This document shows positions 57,787-64,000 of a stretch of DNA of 64,000 nucleotides, piece after piece. A model generated the notes under the pieces. It was not told the DNA's origin. It ran no database searches and was given only the letters and a program-made list of their open reading frames with translations. The DNA is from Physcia stellaris (Eukaryota > Ascomycota > Lecanoromycetes > Caliciales > Physciaceae). The position numbers were made by a program, and so were the translations under genes. The stretch covers positions 434,001 to 498,000 of the forward strand of contig JABSSW010000017.1 of the NCBI GenBank assembly GCA_018902385.1. The letters run 5' to 3'. Positions within the stretch are counted from its first letter, which is position 1. Each line of letters begins with the position of its first letter.

Positions 57787-58379
57787 AGGGGAGTTTGGAT
57801 CTATGGAATGCTGGTTGGCTGTTACTGGCGTCTTGTGGAGTGTTGGTTGCACGGTCCTGGGTGGGAGCTGTTGTGTTTGGGCGTGGTATGGGGGTGCTTG
57901 TGTCGGTTTGGACTGATTTGTCGGGCCTGTTGTGAGTCAACAGCTTGTCGATAGCCTAAGTCAGTCTGGTGAAAAGCGTACAAGCGAATTGAATGAGGAT
58001 ATGTTCTCGATTCGCCGTACACAGCACACGGGATAAGTAATGAACTGCAGTGAAATCAATGATCATTCCACGGCCAGCTCGGTCTACCTTTCTAAATCAT
58101 TGCATCTCACGTGGGACTTCAATACCTCAGTCCCGTGCTTGTCAGACAAATCAATACTGACAATCCTAATAGTGATGCTCCAAGTACTGAGGTAAATACA
58201 GGAACGATACATGGGCTTGTACCCAAGTCAGCACTGAAGCCGACATCTCAATCGAGTCTCTCTCCCTTTTTCCAAACAGTCATCAAATATACATGCCACA
58301 CTCCGCTTTTCCAGCCCTTGGTACGCCGATGCTAAGCAACAATACTCCACCCCATAACGTCTAAGCCTCGAACCTCGTA
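57787..58379. other. Convergent 3' region before PEX13
   Basis: 593 bp; a short open frame at 58111-58335 (+) has no motif. Nothing supported. Confidence 0.4.
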
Positions 58380-59971
58380 TCAGGAATAGTACCCACCCCT
58401 CTGAAAACCCTCGACCATCTCGTTCCCCCTTTCCCCATCAGCCTTCTTGCCAACAATCGGGACCGGCACAGGCACCTTCTCCCCAACCCATCTTTTCTGA
58501 GACTATTACTCCTGCTCTCCCCACTCCCACTTCCGCCGCCTATTGAACTCATCGTATTCACCCTCCCCTCTTCTTTCTCTGTAAGCTGCCTCTGTCCCGC
58601 TGGTGGCCGCCGCTGCACCACCTCTAGATATACACTCGGTAACCAGCCCATGCGTCCATCCCTCGCTCGACACCGCCACCAGTCGCTGCTTTGACCCATA
58701 GGATCGGTTTTGCTGAGGACAGCTACTAGATCACCTTTACTGACGGTGAGGTCTTCGCCTGTTGAGGGTGGCGTCGGGGAGGATGGGGGAGGGTAATCGT
58801 ACAGAAGGCGACAAAAGTCTAACTTTGAGGGGTCGAGGGGTTGGTTTTGCTCTGATAGTTGTGATGCGTAAGGGTTGTTGGGGTCATGCGGTACGAGTTG
58901 CTGTTGGTTTTGTTGTTCCTCGGCGGATTTGGCGAGGGTGCGGATTAGTTTTGTCATTAGATAGGGGAGACCGAAGACGGCGAGCAGAAATATGACGAAA
59001 GGTTTGCGGGAGGGGGTTGGTGGTTGGCCTGGTTGAGAAGAAGATGATGAGGCGAGTCCTTGAAATGAAGCAAATGCGGAGGGCGTAAGGGAGGTTGCGT
59101 CCGCGGGTGGCGGCCTGCCGGTAATTTTGGCGAGGAGAGTGCGGAGCCAGCGGAGGAGGGTAAAGATTCCGAGGATCGAACCGAGGGTATTGCGGAGGTT
59201 GGAGAATTGTTCGGCTACCGAGACCATTGCTAGATAACAGGGAGGTTAGCTTATCTCTGCTCTCGCCAGCTCTGAGATTTGGGGAGAAGCAAATTGCCAG
59301 TAAGGAAGATTAGACAGATTGAGACTCACCAAAGAAGCTGGAATGAGTAGCCATGTAGGTACTCTCGAGCATCTGTGCAAATCCTCCAAACGCCCCCACT
59401 AAGCTCTCAATCATCTGGAAGGTCGCTTGCGTACTATTGCTCATACTGTTCGTTAAACTGTTTGGATCATTTGGGTCCCCGCCCATCATTCCCTGTTGGC
59501 CGTACATGCCTCCCATGCCGCCCATACCTCCCATACCACCATACATCGAGCCGTAACCTCCATATCCACCACCGTACATCGAGTTGCCGATTCCGCCAAA
59601 CCTCGAGTATGGAGACGAGTAGCTCCCATAGCCTGTGCCATATCCACCAACACCACTGTAAGGTGAAGTGCCATATCTGGATGTGGAGTTGTAAGGGGAG
59701 TAGTTTGAGGCTGTCCGATTGACTACTGAGTTCAGAGTTGAGGGTTTTGAGGGGAGAGGCGGTGGATCTGATGACGAGGTAGAGGTCGCGGTCGTAGATG
59801 TAGGGTTTGAGGGGGATGTAGATGAGCTTCCTGGTGTCGCTGAGAGAGCTACTTCTTGGTCAGCGATCTACTGAGTTTTATGAGAAGCGCAGGTGAAAAT
59901 CGAGTACGTAGGTATGACCTACCTGTCGGCGTCCCTCTCTCCCAAGGCTTTGGCGGAGAGGGAGATGCCAT
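58380..59971 (-). CDS. PEX13: PEX13, peroxisomal import docking protein; frame break near the C-terminus
   Basis: Exons 59971-59923, 59848-59330 and 59229-58380. It starts MASPSPPKPWERGTPT, then a Ser/Thr linker and a Gly/Tyr/Met-rich stretch (GGYGSMYGGMGGMGGMGGMY). The membrane region has SILGIFTLLRWLRTLLAKIT and KPFVIFLLAVFGLPYLM. The SH3 domain (about 330-400) reads FCRLLYDYPPPS, GDLVAVLSKTDP, DWWRCRARDGRMGWLPSVYL. Pex13 forms the import pore/docking complex with Pex14 and Pex17 and binds Pex5. The raw frame drifts to a stop at 58361. With one more base in C4 58481-58484 it ends EKVPVPVPIVGKKAD...GFQRGGYYS, the usual fungal Pex13 tail, at 58380, 472 residues. Confidence 0.9.
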
Positions 59972-61033
59972 CATTTCAGCCCTTCGCTACACAACAGACC
60001 GTGCTATTTCACCTCTCAATAATTATCAAGCTAAATTATTGTGACATTCGGACTCTTGCGAACGGATGCCGAGGTGCTAGCGAAAGGATGACGTGAAACT
60101 GAAAGGTGGCTGGAGGTTTTCCGAGCTCAATTTCAGGGTATCCTGAGGCTTGGGAGAGAGATGGCTATTCTGGAACTTTTGGACGACATTATTACTGTGC
60201 GACTGAGTGTTGAAAGGCTGGCTATCCCCTTGCAATTGTGGGCACTGTGATCATCGTGATTGTCTCATGCTTGGGCGGCTGAGAGGAAACTTGGACCTCG
60301 GCACACTTCTTCAGTCTTCGCTGCACGACATACTTGACCATCTTTGGACTGTACGAGGTACTTAGTGTGTAACTAAGATGAACTCATATGTCATGGAATA
60401 TAGTATTGAAGACTCAATCCCTAGGATGATCGATAAAAGCTCAATACCCTCTGATCCATGTTGTGCTTATGATTTTCTCCGAACACGCCGCATCTGGAGT
60501 TGCCATGAGGGACCACTGCTGTTCCTGATGCAAGCACAAGACGCAAGAAGATTTGACTGATCAGGTACAGTGGAGATACCTCATTTACTGCATCTCTTTA
60601 TCCGAATGTCTAGAATTTGGCATTGATGTATTCTCCTTCTGCAAGCTGTGACTCATGATCTGTAGGATTGTACTTTCATTTCTTCCTCTAGTCCTCCAAA
60701 TTGGTACTCATGTCTGGGAGTATTCGAACACCTCACAAGAGGGAGTCTTTTTTTTAGCAGCGTGGCGGAATGCTGTAGGGAGGGTGAACTGACAGCCTCA
60801 TCGGTATAAGTATTGTCGTTATTTCAATCATCAATACGACGGTCAATGGCTTGTTTGTTGAATATCTTCTGGTCTTCTCTCCTACTTTAGTTTTCAAGCC
60901 AACCGCATGAGTCTTGCAAACCACAATCGTCGGGAACTGCTGCAATCAAAACGCTAGTGTTTTCGTTATCCAGTCTACAACTAGACAACTATATCCGTCC
61001 GCGCTCCGATTCCAAACACGGGCGATAGCCTTT
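59972..61033. other. Intergenic, 1.06 kb, no gene seen
   Basis: Between the PEX13 start and the 3' end of the TOS1-like gene. Short frames (60378-60560, 60754-60945) lack motifs. The part next to 59971 is the PEX13 promoter. Confidence 0.45.
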
Positions 61034-63261
61034 CTATGATTTTCTATGCCTATTTGGCGACCTGCAATTTGAACACCGATTGCTTTTTCGGGGAGGCAAA
61101 TCAGCAATAACTGACTCGATAAAGCCCTCAGTCAGGACATCACCAAAAGCGACAATATCATCTAGCAACTGAATCACCGCAGTCTCATTTCTGCCGTAAA
61201 ACACCACTGCAGCCTTGATTGAGCCCTCTACCGGGCGCTCGAAGTAATCCGACGAGCCACCTGCAGGGGCCATATGTAGCGTTGACTTGCAGCGAGTATT
61301 ACCTGCATCCAGGACCTCGAAGACGTCGAGCTCGCCGCAGCCAGACGACCAACAGGAACACTGTTGGTTTTCTCCGTATTGAGCGGTGAGGGCGATAGCA
61401 GCGTTCATGATCCAGATTGCCGGCATATCAGCGTTAAATCCCTTTGCCCCAGTCAATGGCATGCTGAACTCCATGAGGAATATTTTATGGTCTCCAGCCC
61501 ATCCGTCTACATAAAATTAGATTAATACTAGATATGAGGGGTTGAGGTGACTTACGGTAGGCGAGGCCACCAGGACGAGTGTACCCACACTTGCCATCGT
61601 TACAGCTCCTATCAGACAAGATGACGATCTCCTCGTCGTCTTTGAGCATCGAATTATCCAGTACTTGAGGGGTTTCGACACCAAAGGAACCGTCTCGAGA
61701 AGCGTAGGAGAGGAAGCTCCAAATCTGGCTTCGTGGTCAGTACGCAAAGCTTTGCCGACTTCAAAGATATCGGGGGATTTACCCTGGGAGGTCATTTGCA
61801 TTTCCGTAATGATTGAGGAACATGAGTCCTTCTGCATGACCTTGAGCAGCGTTGTAATAAGCCTGCCGACCCCAGCTACCGCTTGGCGCACCGATAGCTG
61901 CAGTGCTGGATGCCTTTGCTGACGATTTGGCAGTAGGTTGAGCGAGATTCTTAAACGAAGTTTGGACTGGAGTCATGGAAGAAGCCTTGTTGCCAAAATA
62001 GGCTGAAGCCTTCGAAGCTTGCGCAAAAGCATCGAGGAAGCCTTGCCGGCGAGATTGACTGGAGACTCTGTAGAGACAATGGCTGAAGGCTTGGCGACCG
62101 CCTTGATTGATGCTTCGGTGGAAGATGGCGTGGGCTTTTGAGCCTGATCGAGAACAGTTGTTGCTTGAGATGCATTACTTTCTGGAGGGACGGAGTTGAC
62201 TTGGACGTCTTGCGTAGGCATGGTAGCCGAAGGGCCCGTATATTGGTTGGTCCAGCTTACAATTTGGCCATCAAGGGTCGCAGTCACCATCTCTCCAACG
62301 TCATGAGGTCTGGTGCCCGCTGGAGGTTGTTCCTCCTTGTCTCCCGTGCCTGCAAACTTATTCTCCCATGTCACGGTTTTACCATCGATGATTGCAGTGA
62401 CTGGATCATCCATGGCGCGCTCTACTTCCTCATGAAGCTTGGAGTGGACTCTATTCAGGTTGTATTCATGGTGATGATGCCCATGCTGGTGATGATGGAG
62501 GTGTCTTTCCTGGTTGCGTTTGCTCAGAGCAGGACCGGGCATATAGACTGCCAACTGCTTCAGCCAGGTTGGTCCTCGTATGTGCAAAGCAAGCTAACAA
62601 TTTACCCATTAACCTCTAACATCAGAAGTCTTTCTGAACGACGAGACTTACCTCTTCATTGAGAGGTGAAAGAGAGCCACTGTATACGTATTTCTCAGTT
62701 GTACAAGCTCCGGTAGTAGTGTTCATGTCGACAACACGATTGTAGTGACCCGTTCCCGGGAAATTGGTGTAGCTTATAGAATCTACAGCCGAGCAGTACC
62801 AGTTGCCATTGATGTTTTTCGCTGTCCCCAGCGCACATTCTTGAGCCTTTACAGGACTGAAGAGACGTCCAGCTAGGAACAAACCAGCGATGACCTTGGT
62901 ACGGGCTGAGAGATGATGCCGGAACTGTTATGCAGTTACCGTTAGCATTTCCCTTCCATACTGGGATAATCACTGTATGCTTTTCATGATGGCTTGAGGA
63001 TCGTGTCTCGTGACCCAGAACAGGTGTAGGAAAAGTTCAGAATCTCACCGATTGATGGAGACCGGCCTGGTCTTTTCCAATCCTTCTATACCAGGCCAAG
63101 AGCATAGCCATAAGTGAACAAGCAGAGATGGAATAGAGCCTCGAGATATCCCAGCCGATTGTAGCTGGGTCGTAGACCAATTGGTGGCCCACCTTTCCAA
63201 TTAGCAGGGCTATCAGTGTCGAAACAACCGCAAGGACGAGGCCGGCCGCCCAGGTAGCCAT
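61034..63261 (-). CDS. TOS1-like cell wall protein (DUF2403/DUF2401); unusual 5' exon
   Basis: Likely exons: 63261-63049, 62924-62652, 62593-61783, 61728-61556, 61506-61034. The DUF2403 part has CALGTAKNINGNWYCSAVDS, ISYTNFPGTGHYNRVVDM and YVYSGSLSPLNEE, then HIRGPTWLKQLAVYMPG. A His-rich and Ser/Ala-rich linker leads to DUF2401: SGSWGRQAYYNAAQGHAEGL, WIMNAAIALTAQYGENQQCS, CWSSGCGELDVFEVL, KSTLHMAPAGGSSDYFERP. TOS1 is a secreted, wall-linked protein with a beta-glucanase-like C-terminal domain. Two oddities: the secretion signal (KVIAGLFLAGRLFSPVKAQ) has no ATG and splices in frame to an exon with two membrane segments (MATWAAGLVLAVVSTLIALL), and the linker changes frame at about 62080-61980, by a poor 50-bp intron or a lost base. 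Confidence 0.75.
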
Positions 63262-64000
63262 GGTTCCAAAACCTGCCTTTAGTGTAGTTATGCTTTAAAG
63301 CTTGAAGGATAGCTGCTGTAATGATAGAGTGCTAACGATGAGCAACGCATGCAATGTGGGTGGTTTGGGTCTGTTGTTGTAGATCGTGATGGAAGCGAAG
63401 GAGGCCAGGTGTTACCGGTGTCAAGGTAACCTCCCTCGCGACTTCCCATTTAGATCAATCCGTTGGGCTGGAGTGCTTCCAGTAGTGCCCCTCTCTGGAT
63501 TCTGAAGCCATTCTCATGTAGCATAAGGTACTCCCTAGCATCATCCTGGGATTTGCGACATGTTGCACTATCGTGAAGGGGAATTTCAGATCTTTGTTCA
63601 CTCTCTCCATCCACCCCACTCATGTCCACTGGATATTCACATCTTGATGGGTAAACTCCCTCTGGCTGTCTTGATTGGTCCTCGCTGTTAATGTAGCCAA
63701 GGGGATACTTGGTTCTTGCAGCACCTTCGAATGAGACAGAGACTACGAGTGGAACTAATTGAAATCACAGCATCACTGGCTCTCAAGGGAAGACGTCTAG
63801 GAGACAGCAATATGTATTACGAATACGCTCACCAAACCTCAGCTACTAGATTATCCAAAGAGGTAGGCCTCCGCAGAAGGCCAAAACTCTGACAAGATTC
63901 GTTTCCCTGACATCCAATAGCTTCCCCAATAACATAATATGGCAAGTTAAATTGATATACATGGACACCTTGGAGTGTATCCAAAGCTCCCCGAGAATCG
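63262..64000. other. Right-edge region, no gene seen
   Basis: 739 bp upstream of the TOS1-like gene; probably its promoter. No frame with a recognisable product. Confidence 0.45.

Noticed and set aside
1-64000. CRISPR arrays, rRNA, biosynthetic or toxin gene clusters
   Set aside because: None seen; the host is eukaryotic and the genes present are scattered housekeeping functions.

Overview
The window comes from a filamentous ascomycete (Pezizomycotina; I cannot fix the class). Genes are short and dense on both strands. Introns are mostly 48-100 bp, with GT/AG ends and CTRAY-type branch sites. The families are typical of this group: RSC4, YPT35, SSB-type Hsp70, DUF7707 GPI protein, TOS1-like wall protein, BTB and 2EXR families. 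Two gene-rich flanks (1-33350 and 46982-64000) have ordinary base composition and enclose one 13.6 kb AT-rich block.

Left flank, in order: 5' end of TAF2 (-), SAS4-domain protein (-), YPT35 PX protein (-), DUF7707 GPI protein (+), APC/C subunit CDC26 (-), a mitochondrial-type protein with an internal duplication (+), DUF3807 protein (-), mitochondrial ribosome recycling factor (-), SSB Hsp70 (-) with a small MITE in its promoter, RSC4 (-), CKS1 (+), thioredoxin-fold protein (-), two BTB paralogs (+,+), an unknown two-exon gene (+), a 2EXR/F-box-like gene with an acidic repeat tail (+), an IQ-motif protein (+), BUB2 (-) and a HhH-GPD glycosylase-like protein (+).

The AT-rich block (33364-46981) is one nested insertion. 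A full-length Tad1-type LINE of about 5.8 kb carries a 13-bp target duplication and an (AATC)n tail. A 7.8 kb Gypsy-type LTR retrotransposon fossil (38322-46111; 154-bp LTRs, CAAAT target duplication) sits inside its RNase H region. Both are heavily mutated, but in an unusual sequence context: CpT and CpC (and their complements) are nearly gone while CpA, TpG and CpG remain. Classical RIP would do the reverse.

Right flank: NDUFAF7/MidA methyltransferase (+), whose start codon is only about 70-80 bp from the block; AKAP7-like 2H protein (-); cysteine synthase with a membrane anchor (+); Scm3/HJURP-like Myb protein (-); a small conserved protein (-); ATG6 (+); an unknown gene (+); PEX13 (-); and a TOS1-like wall protein (-).

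The genes form no cluster; they are mostly housekeeping (cell cycle: CDC26, CKS1, BUB2; chromatin: SAS4, RSC4, Scm3; mitochondrion; peroxisome; autophagy). Six frame breaks in otherwise sound host genes are each mended by one extra base; five fall at pinpointed G/C runs and the sixth in a C-rich stretch, which points to homopolymer undercalls in the assembly.
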